This document shows, piece after piece, positions 26,127-34,843 of a stretch of 64,000 nucleotides of DNA; position 1 is the first letter of the stretch, and every line of letters begins with the position of its first letter. This DNA comes from Pseudoxanthomonas sp. J31. GTDB lineage: Bacteria; Pseudomonadota; Gammaproteobacteria; Xanthomonadales; Xanthomonadaceae. The notes under the pieces were generated by a model that saw nothing but the letters and a program-made list of their open reading frames with translations, did no database searches and was not told the origin of the DNA. Where the stretch lies: positions 248,001 to 312,000 of the forward strand of contig NZ_AZNZ01000001.1 of NCBI RefSeq assembly GCF_000510725.1, in the 5' to 3' direction. A program made the translations under genes and the position numbers.

Positions 26127-26142
26127 TGCCGGCATGCCGGCA
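26127..26142. repeat. 16-bp perfect palindrome between nagK and receptor gene
   Basis: TGCCGGCATGCCGGCA is fully self-complementary and lies in the 128-bp gap between the nagK stop and the receptor start, about 30 bp upstream of the receptor ATG. It may be an operator or a small mRNA hairpin; its sequence is unlike the NagR-type sites found upstream of nagK and nagP. Confidence 0.6.
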
Positions 26143-26226
26143 ACGGACTGCATCAGGTGCGACGGAACGGCACGACCGCTCGACTCCGCGGCACGACTAC
26201 ACCCGGCGCCTGGCGCGCCGTTCCAC

Positions 26227-27228
26227 TCACTGCTCCACGAATTCCGAACCCAGGTACCAGCTGGCGGCGCCGATCACGCCCAGCTGCCCGTGCTCGACCA
26301 GTTTCACCGAGACCCGCTCCAGCGCCTCGCGCATCGAACCCTTGTTGAGGAAGCGCTCGCGGAAGCGGCTGCCGGCGAGGAAACGGCCGATCTGCGGCAG
26401 GATCCCGCCGGCCAGGTACACGCCGTGCACGCCGTACAGCAGGGCCATGTCGCCGACCGTGCTGCCGAGCAGGCCGCAGAACACCTCCAGCGCCTCGCGC
26501 GCCAGCGGGTCGCCGCCGCCCAGCGCGGCGGCGGTGATCTCGCCCGGGCGCGCGTGCACCGGCGCGGCGCCGCGCAGCGCGCACAGCGCCTGGTACAGGT
26601 TCAGCAGGCCGGGCCCGGACAGCGCGTGCTCGATCGGCACGTGGCTGCGCTGGCCGAGCATGTGCTGCAGCAGCTGCATCTCCAGTTCCGTGCCCACCGC
26701 CAGCGCCGCCTGCCCGGCCTCGGTGGCCAGAACCACGCCGCGGCGCCCGGTGGGGATCCACACCGCCGCGCCCAGGCCGGTACCGGGGCCCAGCACCAGC
26801 AGCGGGCCGGGTGCGGCCTGGGCAGGGCCGCAAAGCTGCAGCACCTCGCTGGAGCCGAGCTGGTTGACCGCGTTGGCCACCGCCTCGAAGTCATTGATCA
26901 GGTGCACCGCGTCCAGGCCGAAGCGCTCGCGCAGTTCGCGCGGCGACAGCGGCCAGGGCAGGTTGTTGGTGATCACCGTGCCGTCGGCCAGCGGGTAGCC
27001 GGCGCTGGCGATCACCGCCACCGACACCGGATGGCGGCCGAGGCTGGCGATGAACTCGGCGAGGATGTCGCCGAGGCTGGCGTAGTCGGAGCAGCGGAAC
27101 TTGCTGTAGGCCAGCACCTGTGGCGCGCCGCCGTCGCCGTCGGCGGCGACCAGGCTGATGCGCACGTGGGTGCCGCCGACGTCGGCGGCGATGAAGGGCG
27201 CGATGCGGGATTGGATCGATGCGGTCAC
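26227..27228 (-). CDS. nagK: N-acetylglucosamine kinase (glucokinase family)
   Basis: A 333-residue sugar kinase of the bacterial glucokinase family, with the ATP-binding start FIAADVGGTHVRISLV, NNLPWPLSP, catalytic-loop LINDFEAVANAV, GPGTGLGAAVW and a late YLAGGI segment. By context it phosphorylates cytoplasmic GlcNAc to GlcNAc-6-phosphate for NagA and NagB-II encoded on the opposite strand; glucose phosphorylation is also possible. The GTG start at 27228 is preferred because it follows a GGGAG ribosome-binding site and the upstream in-frame residues are Arg/Pro-rich. A NagR-type operator lies about 80 bp upstream. Confidence 0.92.
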   Translation of the reverse strand: MTASIQSRIAPFIAADVGGTHVRISLVAADGDGGAPQVLAYSKFRCSDYASLGDILAEFIASLGRHPVSVAVIASAGYPLADGTVITNNLPWPLSPRELRERFGLDAVHLINDFEAVANAVNQLGSSEVLQLCGPAQAAPGPLLVLGPGTGLGAAVWIPTGRRGVVLATEAGQAALAVGTELEMQLLQHMLGQRSHVPIEHALSGPGLLNLYQALCALRGAAPVHARPGEITAAALGGGDPLAREALEVFCGLLGSTVGDMALLYGVHGVYLAGGILPQIGRFLAGSRFRERFLNKGSMREALERVSVKLVEHGQLGVIGAASWYLGSEFVEQ

Positions 27229-27308
27229 GCGGGCTCCCGTTGGGCGGCATGGTTGGCGTGGGCGGCTATCCCGGGCGCCCACCGGACGGGCCGAGTCTTG
27301 GGTCATCG

Positions 27309-27322
27309 TGACAACGATGTCA
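27309..27322. promoter_or_regulatory. Probable NagR operator, nagK side
   Basis: TGACAACGATGTCA, a palindrome with one mismatched pair, matching the TGACAACGTTGTCA-type sites known for LacI-family NagR regulators of GlcNAc use. It overlaps a minus-strand TTGACA that could be the nagK -35 box, so bound repressor would block polymerase. Confidence 0.78.
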
Positions 27323-27484
27323 ACACTTCCCCCGGACTATCCCGGGGCGCTGGCCGTGGGTTGCGGCGGCACCCGGCACGAATCCCGGCATTCCCTCGTA
27401 TTCAGCAAAAAACAGCCGGGTCAAGCGAGGCAGGGCGATGTTGCGGGGCAGCACCACGGATGCGCCGGACGGCGCGCGGGGCGG

Positions 27485-27515
27485 TTGACATCCGGGCAAG
27501 TCTCGCGGAAAGAAT
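27485..27515 (+). promoter_or_regulatory. Candidate sigma-70 promoter of nagP
   Basis: A perfect -35 hexamer TTGACA (27485-27490) is followed after 19 nt by AAGAAT (27510-27515), a 4-of-6 match to the -10 consensus. The spacer is 1-2 nt longer than usual. The NagR-type site begins 2 nt downstream, the normal place for a repressor. Confidence 0.5.
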
Positions 27516-27516
27516 G

Positions 27517-27530
27517 TGACAACGTTGTTC
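27517..27530. promoter_or_regulatory. Probable NagR operator, nagP side
   Basis: TGACAACGTTGTTC, with a perfect central GACAACGTTGT-like dyad (ACAACGTTGT) and one degenerate edge. It sits just downstream of the candidate nagP -10 box and about 75 bp before the nagP start, and shares its left half exactly with the nagK-side site. Confidence 0.75.
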
Positions 27531-27606
27531 CCACCTGGCTGGCGCCCGTCGCGCCCCCGGGAGCTGCGCGGGAACGGCATCCAGCCGCCGGGGAGGGCTC
27601 CACCAG

Positions 27607-28893
27607 ATGTCCGCGACCACCGCCACGCAAGCGCGTTCCAGCCTCGCCGCCTCGATCGCCATCGTCGGCGGGCTGTTCTTCATCATCGGCTTCTTCACCT
27701 GGATCAACGGCCCGCTGATCACCTTCGTGCAGCTGGCCTTCGACGTGAGCGAGATCGCCGCGTTCCTGGTGCTGATGGTGTTCTACCTGTCGTACTTCTT
27801 CCTCGCCCTGCCGGCGTCGTGGATCCTGCGCCGCACCGGCCTGAAGAAGGGCCTGGCGCTGAGCCTGGCGGTGATGGCCGCCGGCGCGGCGCTGTTCGGC
27901 GAGTTCGCCACCCGCCGCTGGTTCGGCGGCGCCCTGGCCGGGCTGTTCGTGATCGGCGGCGGCCTGGCCCTGCTGCAGACCGCGGTCAACCCGTACATCT
28001 CCATCCTCGGCCCGATCGAGACCGCGGCGCGGCGCATCGCGCTGATGGGCATCTGCAACAAGATCGCCGGCATCCTCGCCCCGGTGGTGCTCGGCTCGCT
28101 GGTGCTGCGCGGCATCGGCGACCTGGCGGCGCAGGTGCAGGCGGCCGACCCGGCGCTGCGCGCGCAGCTGCTGGAGGGCTTCGCCACCCGCATCCACGCG
28201 CCGTACCTGGCGATGGCTGCGGTGCTGCTGGTGGTGGCGGTGGCGGTGCTGTTCTCGCCGCTGCCGGAGCTGCGCAGCGAGGAAGCCAACGCCACCCCCG
28301 CGCACGCCGGCGGCGGGGGGCCGCGCAGCATCTTCGGCTTCCCGCACCTGTGGCTGGGCGTGGCCTGCCTGTTCGCCTACGTCGGGGTGGAAGTGCTGGC
28401 CGGCGACGCCATCGGCACCTACGGCCACGCCTTCCACCTGCCGCTGGACCAGACCAAGTTCTTCACCTCCTTCACCCTGGCGGCGATGCTGCTGGGCTAC
28501 CTGGCCGGGCTGGCGCTGATCCCGCGGGTGTTCACCCAGGAGCGCTGGCTGAGCGTGTCGGCGGTGCTGGGCGTGCTGCTGTCGCTGGGCGCCCTGCTGA
28601 CCCATGGCTACGTCTCGGTCGGCTTCGTGGCCGCCCTCGGCTTCGCCAACGCGATGATGTGGCCGGCGATCTTCCCGCTGGCGATCCGCGGCCTGGGCCG
28701 CTTCACCGAGACCGGCTCGGCGCTGCTGATCATGGGCATCGCCGGCGGCGCGGTCATCCCGCAGGCGTTCGCCGTGCTCAAGCAGTACTTCCACTTCCAG
28801 TGGGTGTTCGCCGCGCTGGGCGTGCCCTGCTACCTGTACATCCTCTACTACGCCCTGCGCGGCCACCGCGCCGGGCTGCCGGCCGGTCGCTGA
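27607..28893 (+). CDS. nagP: GlcNAc transporter NagP (FucP/GluP-type MFS)
   Basis: A 428-residue major facilitator with 12 predicted helices, of the sugar:H+ symporter branch containing FucP and GluP. Telltale segments are GGLFFIIGFFTWINGPLI at the first helix and LLQTAVNPYISILGP in the middle. In Xanthomonas and Shewanella-type GlcNAc pathways the NagP member of this family imports GlcNAc across the inner membrane. It is the first gene of a five-gene operon and is followed after 9 bp by nagR. The specificity is inferred from the operon, not from residues. Confidence 0.93.
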   Translation: MSATTATQARSSLAASIAIVGGLFFIIGFFTWINGPLITFVQLAFDVSEIAAFLVLMVFYLSYFFLALPASWILRRTGLKKGLALSLAVMAAGAALFGEFATRRWFGGALAGLFVIGGGLALLQTAVNPYISILGPIETAARRIALMGICNKIAGILAPVVLGSLVLRGIGDLAAQVQAADPALRAQLLEGFATRIHAPYLAMAAVLLVVAVAVLFSPLPELRSEEANATPAHAGGGGPRSIFGFPHLWLGVACLFAYVGVEVLAGDAIGTYGHAFHLPLDQTKFFTSFTLAAMLLGYLAGLALIPRVFTQERWLSVSAVLGVLLSLGALLTHGYVSVGFVAALGFANAMMWPAIFPLAIRGLGRFTETGSALLIMGIAGGAVIPQAFAVLKQYFHFQWVFAALGVPCYLYILYYALRGHRAGLPAGR

Positions 28894-28902
28894 TCGCGCA
28901 TC

Positions 28903-30006
28903 ATGGACACGGTTTCCAGGAAGACGGACGGCATGCGCAGGCCCACCATCAAGGACGTCGCGGAACGGGCGAAGGTCTCGCTCAAGACCGTGTCGCGGGT
29001 CATCAACAACGAGCCTTCGGTGATGCAGGCGACCCGCTCGCGGGTGCTGGCGGCGATCGCCGAGCTGGACTACGAGCCGGACGCCACCGCGCGCAACCTG
29101 CGCAGCGGCACCCCGTTCGTGATCGGGCTGGTGTACGACAACCCCAACCCGTACCACATCATCGCGGTGCAGAACGGCGTGCTGGCGGCCTGCCGCGAGA
29201 CCGGCTTCGGCCTGCAGATCCATCCGTGCGACTCGACCTCGCCGCTGCTGGCCGAGGAGCTGGCCGAGCTGGTGCAGCGCTCGCGCCTGGCCGGGCTGGT
29301 GCTGACCGCGCCGATGTCGGAGCGGCCGGACCTGGTGGCGGCGCTGGTGGCGCGCGGCATCCGCGTGGTGCGGATCATCGCCGCCACCGAGGACCCTGGC
29401 GATGGTCCCTGCGTGTACATCGACGACCGCGACGCCGCCTACGAGATCACCGAGCACCTGATCCAGCTTGGCCACCAGCGCATCGGCTTCCTCTGGGGCG
29501 GGCCGCAGCACCGCTCCTCGGCCGAGCGCTACGCCGGCTACGAGGCCGCGCTCAACGACTACGGCATCACCCTGGACAAGCACCTGGTGATCCCGGGCGA
29601 CTACACCTTCGACGACGGTTTCCGCGGCGCGCGCCGGCTGCTGGCGCTGCGCGAGCCGCCCACCGCGATCTTCGGCTCCAACGACGAGATCGCCGCCGGC
29701 GTGCTGGCCGCGGCCAAGTCGGTGGGGCTCAACGTGCCCTACGACCTGTCGATCGCCGGATTCGAGGACAGTCCGTTCTCGCGCCAGTCCTGGCCGGCGC
29801 TGACCACCGCCAAGCAGGCCACCGAGGACATCGCCCGCCATGCCGCGCGGCTGCTGATCGGCAGCCTGCGCCAGGACGCGTACGCCGAACACCCGCTGGG
29901 CCTGTCCAACCAGGGCTTCGTGCCGCAGCTGGTGGTGCGCGGCTCCACCGGCCCGGCGCCGCTGCCGCGCGCCCGCGCCGCTTCGCCATCCTCCGACGAG
30001 GCCTGA
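28903..30006 (+). CDS. nagR: LacI-family regulator of GlcNAc genes
   Basis: A 367-residue LacI-family repressor. The N-terminal helix-turn-helix is KDVAERAKVSLKTVSRVIN (residues 17-35), followed by the hinge ATARNLRSG and a periplasmic-binding-protein-like effector domain with the usual IAGFEDSPFSRQSWPALTT near the end. It is embedded in the nag operon, so it should repress its own operon and nagK by binding the two operators in 27309-27530; the likely inducer is GlcNAc or GlcNAc-6-phosphate. The start could be ATG 28903 or the internal ATG 28933 (MRRPTIKDV), which fits family N termini equally well. Confidence 0.92.
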   Translation: MDTVSRKTDGMRRPTIKDVAERAKVSLKTVSRVINNEPSVMQATRSRVLAAIAELDYEPDATARNLRSGTPFVIGLVYDNPNPYHIIAVQNGVLAACRETGFGLQIHPCDSTSPLLAEELAELVQRSRLAGLVLTAPMSERPDLVAALVARGIRVVRIIAATEDPGDGPCVYIDDRDAAYEITEHLIQLGHQRIGFLWGGPQHRSSAERYAGYEAALNDYGITLDKHLVIPGDYTFDDGFRGARRLLALREPPTAIFGSNDEIAAGVLAAAKSVGLNVPYDLSIAGFEDSPFSRQSWPALTTAKQATEDIARHAARLLIGSLRQDAYAEHPLGLSNQGFVPQLVVRGSTGPAPLPRARAASPSSDEA

Positions 30007-30013
30007 ACCCGCC

Positions 30014-31063
30014 ATGGCCCTGCCCGCGCAAGACCAGACCCTGATGTTCCGCGAGGCCGCGCAGGCGGCCGAGGTGGTGGCCGCGCAGCTGCGCCGCAAC
30101 CACGATGCCGTGGCCGCGCTGGCTGCGCGCCTGCGCGCGGACACGCCGCCGTTCGTGGCCACCTGCGCGCGCGGCAGCTCCGACCATGCCGCCACCTACG
30201 CCAAGTACCTGGTGGAGACCCGGCTGGGCGTGGTGACTGCCTCGCTGTCGCCCTCGGTGGGCTCGGTCTACGCCGCGCCACTGCGGCTGCGCGGCGCGTT
30301 GTTCCTGGCGATCTCGCAGTCCGGGCGCAGCCCGGACCTGCTGCGCAACGCCGAGGCCGCGCGCGCGGCCGGCGCCTGCGTGGTGGCGCTGGTCAACGTC
30401 GAGGATTCGCCGCTGGCTCGGCTGGCCGACGCGGTGCTGCCGCTGGGCGCCGGGCCGGAGCGCAGCGTGGCGGCGACCAAGAGCTACCTGGCCTCGCTGG
30501 CGGCCATCGCCCAGCTGGTCGCGCACTGGAGCCAGGACGCGGCCCTGCTGCGCGCGCTCGAGGCGCTGCCGGACGCGCTCGCGGAGGCGTGGGCGCAGGA
30601 CTGGTCGCCGCTGGTCGATGGCCTGGCCGATGCGCACAACCTGTTCGTGCTCGGCCGCGGCCTGGGCCTGGCCGGGGCCCAGGAAGCGGCGCTCAAGTTC
30701 AAGGAAACCTGCGGCCTGCATGCGGAGGCCTACAGCTCGGCCGAGGTGCGGCACGGGCCGATGGCGTTGGTCGGCCCGGGCTTCCCGGTGCTGGCCTTCG
30801 CCCAGCCCGACGCCACCGGCGCCGATGCCGGATCGGCCGCCGCGCAGTTCCATGCGCGCGGCGCACAGGTCTGGCTGGCCGCCGCCGATGCCAGCGCCGG
30901 CGGCGCCGGCACGGCGCTGCCGCTGGCCGCCGCGCCGGACCCGGCGCTGGCGCCGCTGCTGGCGGTGCAGAGCTTCTACCGTGCGGTCAACGCGCTGGCG
31001 CTGCGGCGCGGGCACAACCCGGACCTGCCGCCGCACCTCAACAAGGTCACGGAGACGGTGTGA
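30014..31063 (+). CDS. nagB-II: Glucosamine-6-phosphate deaminase, NagB-II (SIS domain)
   Basis: Converts glucosamine-6-phosphate to fructose-6-phosphate and ammonia. It is a 349-residue protein with two SIS sugar-isomerase domains (CARGSSDHAA at 51-60 and SQSGRSPD at 101-108 in the first), as in the isomerase half of GlmS and unlike classical NagB. The second domain holds CGLHAEAYSSAEVRHGPMAL with the expected catalytic Glu and His. It overlaps nagA by 1 nt, whose product supplies its substrate. The call rests on SIS architecture plus operon context. Confidence 0.94.
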   Translation: MALPAQDQTLMFREAAQAAEVVAAQLRRNHDAVAALAARLRADTPPFVATCARGSSDHAATYAKYLVETRLGVVTASLSPSVGSVYAAPLRLRGALFLAISQSGRSPDLLRNAEAARAAGACVVALVNVEDSPLARLADAVLPLGAGPERSVAATKSYLASLAAIAQLVAHWSQDAALLRALEALPDALAEAWAQDWSPLVDGLADAHNLFVLGRGLGLAGAQEAALKFKETCGLHAEAYSSAEVRHGPMALVGPGFPVLAFAQPDATGADAGSAAAQFHARGAQVWLAAADASAGGAGTALPLAAAPDPALAPLLAVQSFYRAVNALALRRGHNPDLPPHLNKVTETV

Positions 31064-32214
31064 TGGCCACCCAGGCCCTGGTGAACGGCCGCGTCCTGCT
31101 GGACGACGGCTTCCATGACGACGTGGCGGTGCTGGTCGACTGCAGCGGCCGCATCCAGGCGCTGGTGCCCGAGGGCCAGGCGCGGATCGAGGCCGGCAAG
31201 GTGCGCGACCTCGGCGGCGGCTGGCTGCTGCCGGGCTTCATCGACGTGCAGGTCAACGGTGGCGGCGGCGTGCTGTTCAACAACGACACCCGTCCCGAGG
31301 CGATCGACGCCATCGGCCGCGCGCACCGCCGCTACGGCACCACCAGCTTCCTGCCGACCCTGATCAGCGACACCGCCGAGGTGATGGAGCGCGCCATCGC
31401 CGGCACCCGCGCGGCGATCGCCGCCGGCGTGCCCGGGGTACTGGGCATCCACCTGGAAGGCCCCTACCTGGCGCCGGCGCGCAAGGGCACGCACGACGCC
31501 AGCCGCTTCCGCGTGCCGGACGCGGCCGAACTGGCCATGGCCACCTCGCTGGACAACGGCATCACCCTGGTCACCCTGGCGCCGGAGCAGGTGCCGGCCG
31601 ACACCATCCGCGCCATGGTCGCGCGCGGGGCCATCGTCTGCGCCGGGCATACCGCCGGCACCTACGAGCAGGTCCATGCCGGGCTGGAGGCCGGGGTGCG
31701 CGGCTTCACCCACCTGTACAACGCGATGTCGCCGCTGCAGGGGCGCGAGCCGGGCACGGTCGGCGCCGCGCTGGAAAGCCGCGAGGCCTACTGCGGGATC
31801 ATCGTCGACGGCGTGCACGTGCATCCGGCCAGCCTGCGCGTGGCGCTGGCGGCCAAGCCGCGCGGCACCCTGTTCCTGGTCACCGATGCGATGCCGATGG
31901 TCGGCTCCGACGATCCCTCGTTCGAGCTGTACGGCGAAACCATCACTGCGGTGGATGGCGTGGTGCGCAACGCCGCCGGCGCACTGGCGGGCTCGGCCCT
32001 GGACATGGCCACCGCGGTGCGCAACACGGTGCGGCTGCTGGGCCTGCCGCTGGAGGAGGCGGCGCGCATGGCCTCGACCTACCCGGCGCGCTTCCTTGGC
32101 GTGGATTCGCGGCTGGGCCGGATCGCGCCGGGCTGGCAGGCCGACCTGGTGCTGCTGGACGAGGCGCTGCAGGTGCAGGCGACCTGGGTCGCAGGCGCCG
32201 CTTCGGACGCCTGA
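31063..32214 (+). CDS. nagA: N-acetylglucosamine-6-phosphate deacetylase
   Basis: Removes the acetyl group from GlcNAc-6-phosphate, giving glucosamine-6-phosphate and acetate. It is a 383-residue amidohydrolase with the metal-binding Glu in HLEGPYLAPARKGTH (E132), His196 (CAGHTAG), His217 (THLYNAMSPLQGREPG) and catalytic Asp275 (LVTDAMP). The start ATG at 31063 overlaps the nagB-II stop (TGATG). The same frame stays open through nagB-II but that is not coding. The acetate released could be taken up by acetyl-CoA synthetase, encoded at the far end of the window. Confidence 0.96.
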   Translation: MATQALVNGRVLLDDGFHDDVAVLVDCSGRIQALVPEGQARIEAGKVRDLGGGWLLPGFIDVQVNGGGGVLFNNDTRPEAIDAIGRAHRRYGTTSFLPTLISDTAEVMERAIAGTRAAIAAGVPGVLGIHLEGPYLAPARKGTHDASRFRVPDAAELAMATSLDNGITLVTLAPEQVPADTIRAMVARGAIVCAGHTAGTYEQVHAGLEAGVRGFTHLYNAMSPLQGREPGTVGAALESREAYCGIIVDGVHVHPASLRVALAAKPRGTLFLVTDAMPMVGSDDPSFELYGETITAVDGVVRNAAGALAGSALDMATAVRNTVRLLGLPLEEAARMASTYPARFLGVDSRLGRIAPGWQADLVLLDEALQVQATWVAGAASDA

Positions 32215-32264
32215 GCGTCGCGGGGAGCCACGATGGCCCTGGCCCTGGTTTCCCGGTGAGTTCC

Positions 32265-33338
32265 ATGGCGCACGCGGGCGTGCAACGCCTGGCCTCGGTC
32301 GATGCCCTGCGCGGGCTGACCGTGGCGGCGATGCTGCTGGTCAACAACCCCGGCGACTGGGGCCACGTGTATGCCCCGCTGCTGCACGCAGACTGGCAGG
32401 GCTGCACGCCGACCGACCTGGTGTTCCCGTTCTTCCTGGCGATCGTCGGGGTTTCCATCGCGCTCGGCGTGGTGCCGCGCGCGGAGGCTGGCGGCGACCG
32501 CGCCGTGCTGATGCGCGCGGTGGCGGTGCGCGCGCTGCGCATCCTCGGCCTGGGCCTGCTGCTGCACCTGCTGGCCTGGTGGTGGCTGGACCTGCCGCAT
32601 TACCGGCCGTGGGGCGTGCTGCAGCGGATCGGCCTGTGCTTCCTCGCCGCCGGCGCGGCGGCGCTGTACCTGCGGCCGCGCGGGCAGTGGCTGCTGCTGG
32701 CGGGCCTGCTCGCGGGCTGGTGGGCGTTGCTGCGCGCCGGCGGCAGCCTGGAGCCTTACGCCAACATCGCCAGCCGCATCGACGATGCGCTGCTGGGTCC
32801 ATGGCTGTACCAGCACGATGCCGCCGGCCGCGGCCATGATCCGGAAGGCCTGCCCACCACCCTTGGCGCGCTGGCCACGACCCTCCTGGGCCTGCGTGCC
32901 GGCGACTGGCTGCGCCACGGCCAGCTGCGGCGGCTGGCGGGCGCCGCTGTTCTGGCGCTGCTGCTGGGCCTGGCCTGCACGCCATGGATGCCCTGGAACA
33001 AGAACCTGTGGACGCCGTCCTACGTGGCGTGGAGCGGCGGCTGGGCGCTGCTGGCGCTGGTGGTGGCGCACGCACTGGTGGACCTGCGCGGCTGGCCGGC
33101 GCTGGGCCGCGCGTTCGGGGTCAATGCGATCGCCGCCTACGCGGGTTCGGCGGTGATGGTCTACGCGCTGGCCGGGCGCGGCTGGTGGGAGCCGGTCTAC
33201 CGCGGCGTCTTTGCCGGATGGATGACGCCGCGCTTCGGGCCGTACCTGCCGTCGCTGGCGTTCGCCCTGGCCTTCGTCGGCCTGTGGTGGCTGCTGGTGC
33301 GCTGGATGGACCGGCGCGGCTGGTACCTGAAGATCTGA
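32265..33338 (+). CDS. nagX: NagX-like membrane protein (heparan-glucosaminide acetyltransferase family)
   Basis: A 357-residue polytopic membrane protein with the family start RLASVDALRGLTVAAMLLVNNPGDW and FPFFLAIVGVSIALG, and about ten helices. It belongs to the DUF5009/HGSNAT-like group; NagX proteins occur with GlcNAc genes in Xanthomonas and Shewanella, and the exact reaction is not established (transfer of an acetyl group to glucosamine or transport of chitooligosaccharides have been suggested). I chose the ATG at 32265, which follows a GGTGAG ribosome-binding site; a GTG 9 nt upstream is the alternative. Last gene of the nag operon, ending 8 bp from the convergent sigma-factor gene. 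Confidence 0.88.
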   Translation: MAHAGVQRLASVDALRGLTVAAMLLVNNPGDWGHVYAPLLHADWQGCTPTDLVFPFFLAIVGVSIALGVVPRAEAGGDRAVLMRAVAVRALRILGLGLLLHLLAWWWLDLPHYRPWGVLQRIGLCFLAAGAAALYLRPRGQWLLLAGLLAGWWALLRAGGSLEPYANIASRIDDALLGPWLYQHDAAGRGHDPEGLPTTLGALATTLLGLRAGDWLRHGQLRRLAGAAVLALLLGLACTPWMPWNKNLWTPSYVAWSGGWALLALVVAHALVDLRGWPALGRAFGVNAIAAYAGSAVMVYALAGRGWWEPVYRGVFAGWMTPRFGPYLPSLAFALAFVGLWWLLVRWMDRRGWYLKI

Positions 33339-33346
33339 GCCGCCAG

Positions 33347-34621
33347 CTAGGCGTGGCAACGCGCGGCGCGCGCCAGCAGCAGGCCGCGCTCGCGGGCGTT
33401 GCCGGTCATCGCCGCGGCGCGCTCGAACTCGGCGCGCGCCTCGTGCAGGCGGCCGAGCCGGAACAGCAGGTCGCCGCGCACGCTGGGCAGCGGGTGGTAG
33501 CTGGACAGCTTGGGCTCGTCCAGCAGCGCATCGACCAGCGGCAGCGCCGCTTCCGGGCCGGCGGCCATCGACACCGCCACCGCGCGGTTGAGTTCGACCA
33601 CCGGCGACTGGGTCAGCCGCGCCAGCGCGTCGTACAGCGCCACGATCCGGCTCCAGTCGGTGTCCTCCGGCGCCAGGGCGCGGGCATGGCAGGCCGCGAT
33701 CGCCGCCTGCAGCGCGTAGAAGCCCGCGCCGCCCCCCAGCCGCTGCGCGCGCTCGAGCGCCTCCAGGCCGCGCCCGATCAGCAGCCGGTCCCAGCGCGAG
33801 CGGTCCTGCTGCAGCAGCAGGACGGGCTCGCCGTCCGGGCCGGTGCGCGCGTGCAGGCGCGAGGCCTGCAGTTCCATCAGCGCGACCAGGCCATGCACCT
33901 CCGGTTCCTCCGGCATCAGCCCGGCCAGCACCCGGCCCAGGCGCATGGCCTCCTCGCACAGCGCCGGGCGCATCCAGTCGTCGCCGCTGCTGGCGGCGTA
34001 GCCTTCGTTGAACACCAGGTAGATCACCCCCAGCACCGCCGACAGCCGCTCCGGCAACTCCTCGCGGCGCGGGATCTCGAACGGCACCCCGGCCTCGGCC
34101 AGGGTGCGCTTGGCGCGCACGATGCGCTGGGCGATGGTGGCCTCGTTGGCCAGGAACGCGCGCGCGATCTCGCCGGTCTCCAGGCCGCCGAGCAGGCGCA
34201 GGGTCAGGGCCACGCGCGAGTCCTGCGGCAGCACCGGGTGGCAGGCGATGAACATCAGCCGCAGCACGTCGTCGCCGACGGTGTCGTCCAGCAGGTGCTC
34301 CGCGCGCGCGGCCACGTCCTCCTGCAGCTGCTCCAGCTCCCAGGCCACCTGCACGTGCTTCTCCTCGCGCAGCTTCAGGTGGCGCAGGCGGTCGATGGCG
34401 CGGTTGCGCGCGGTGGTCATCAGCCAGGCCCCGGGATTGTCCGGCACGCCGTCGGCCGGCCACTTCTCCAGCGCCGCCACCAGCGCGTCCTGGGCCAGCT
34501 CCTCGGCCAGGCCGACGTCGCGCACGATCCGGGTCAGGCCGCCGATCACGCGCGCCGATTCCATCCGCCAGACGGCGTCGATGGTGCGGGCGATGTCGAC
34601 CTGGTGCGGGTGCGGACTCAT
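33347..34621 (-). CDS. ECF sigma factor of the ECF42 type with C-terminal TPR-like extension
   Basis: A 424-residue sigma factor. Region 2 lies near the N terminus (GLAEELAQDALVAALEKWP, NPGAWLMTTARNRAIDRLRH) and region 4 around residues 130-190 (LTLRLLGGLETGEIARAFLA, TIAQRIVRAKRTLAEAG). The 230-residue C-terminal extension carries the QDRSRWDRLLIGRGLEAL motif and TPR-like helices typical of ECF42, a group that has no anti-sigma factor and is linked to DGPF/YCII genes. A DGPF protein is encoded 2 kb away (36703-37128) behind a matching promoter. The start ATG at 34621 (MSPHPHQVDIARTIDAVWRM) fits; the upstream extension is Arg/Pro-rich. Confidence 0.93.
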   Translation of the reverse strand: MSPHPHQVDIARTIDAVWRMESARVIGGLTRIVRDVGLAEELAQDALVAALEKWPADGVPDNPGAWLMTTARNRAIDRLRHLKLREEKHVQVAWELEQLQEDVAARAEHLLDDTVGDDVLRLMFIACHPVLPQDSRVALTLRLLGGLETGEIARAFLANEATIAQRIVRAKRTLAEAGVPFEIPRREELPERLSAVLGVIYLVFNEGYAASSGDDWMRPALCEEAMRLGRVLAGLMPEEPEVHGLVALMELQASRLHARTGPDGEPVLLLQQDRSRWDRLLIGRGLEALERAQRLGGGAGFYALQAAIAACHARALAPEDTDWSRIVALYDALARLTQSPVVELNRAVAVSMAAGPEAALPLVDALLDEPKLSSYHPLPSVRGDLLFRLGRLHEARAEFERAAAMTGNARERGLLLARAARCHA

Positions 34622-34843
34622 GCGCGGTGGATCACACCACCGCGCGCGGCGCGGAGCAAGCCGTGATGCGCATCGCATTGCGGCGCCCGGCCCTGGGGCC
34701 GGCGGCCGGACCGGCGGGAAGCGGCCATGGCCGGCGCGTGCCCCGGGCAGCCCGGGCAAGGCCGCCGCGCGCGGTGCCACCACGCGGCATGCACGCCATG
34801 CATGCGATCAGGAAGCTCCGGATCACGGGAAGCGGAGGCGGTG

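Larger units (their letters stand above)
27229..27606. promoter_or_regulatory. Divergent control region of the nag operons
   Basis: This 378-bp region separates nagK (left) from nagP (right). It is locally less G+C-rich and holds two 14-bp near-palindromes (27309-27322 and 27517-27530) plus a consensus TTGACA at 27485-27490 upstream of the nagP-side site. A TTGACA on the minus strand (27323-27318) overlaps the nagK-side operator. No credible gene lies between the two operators. Confidence 0.75.
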
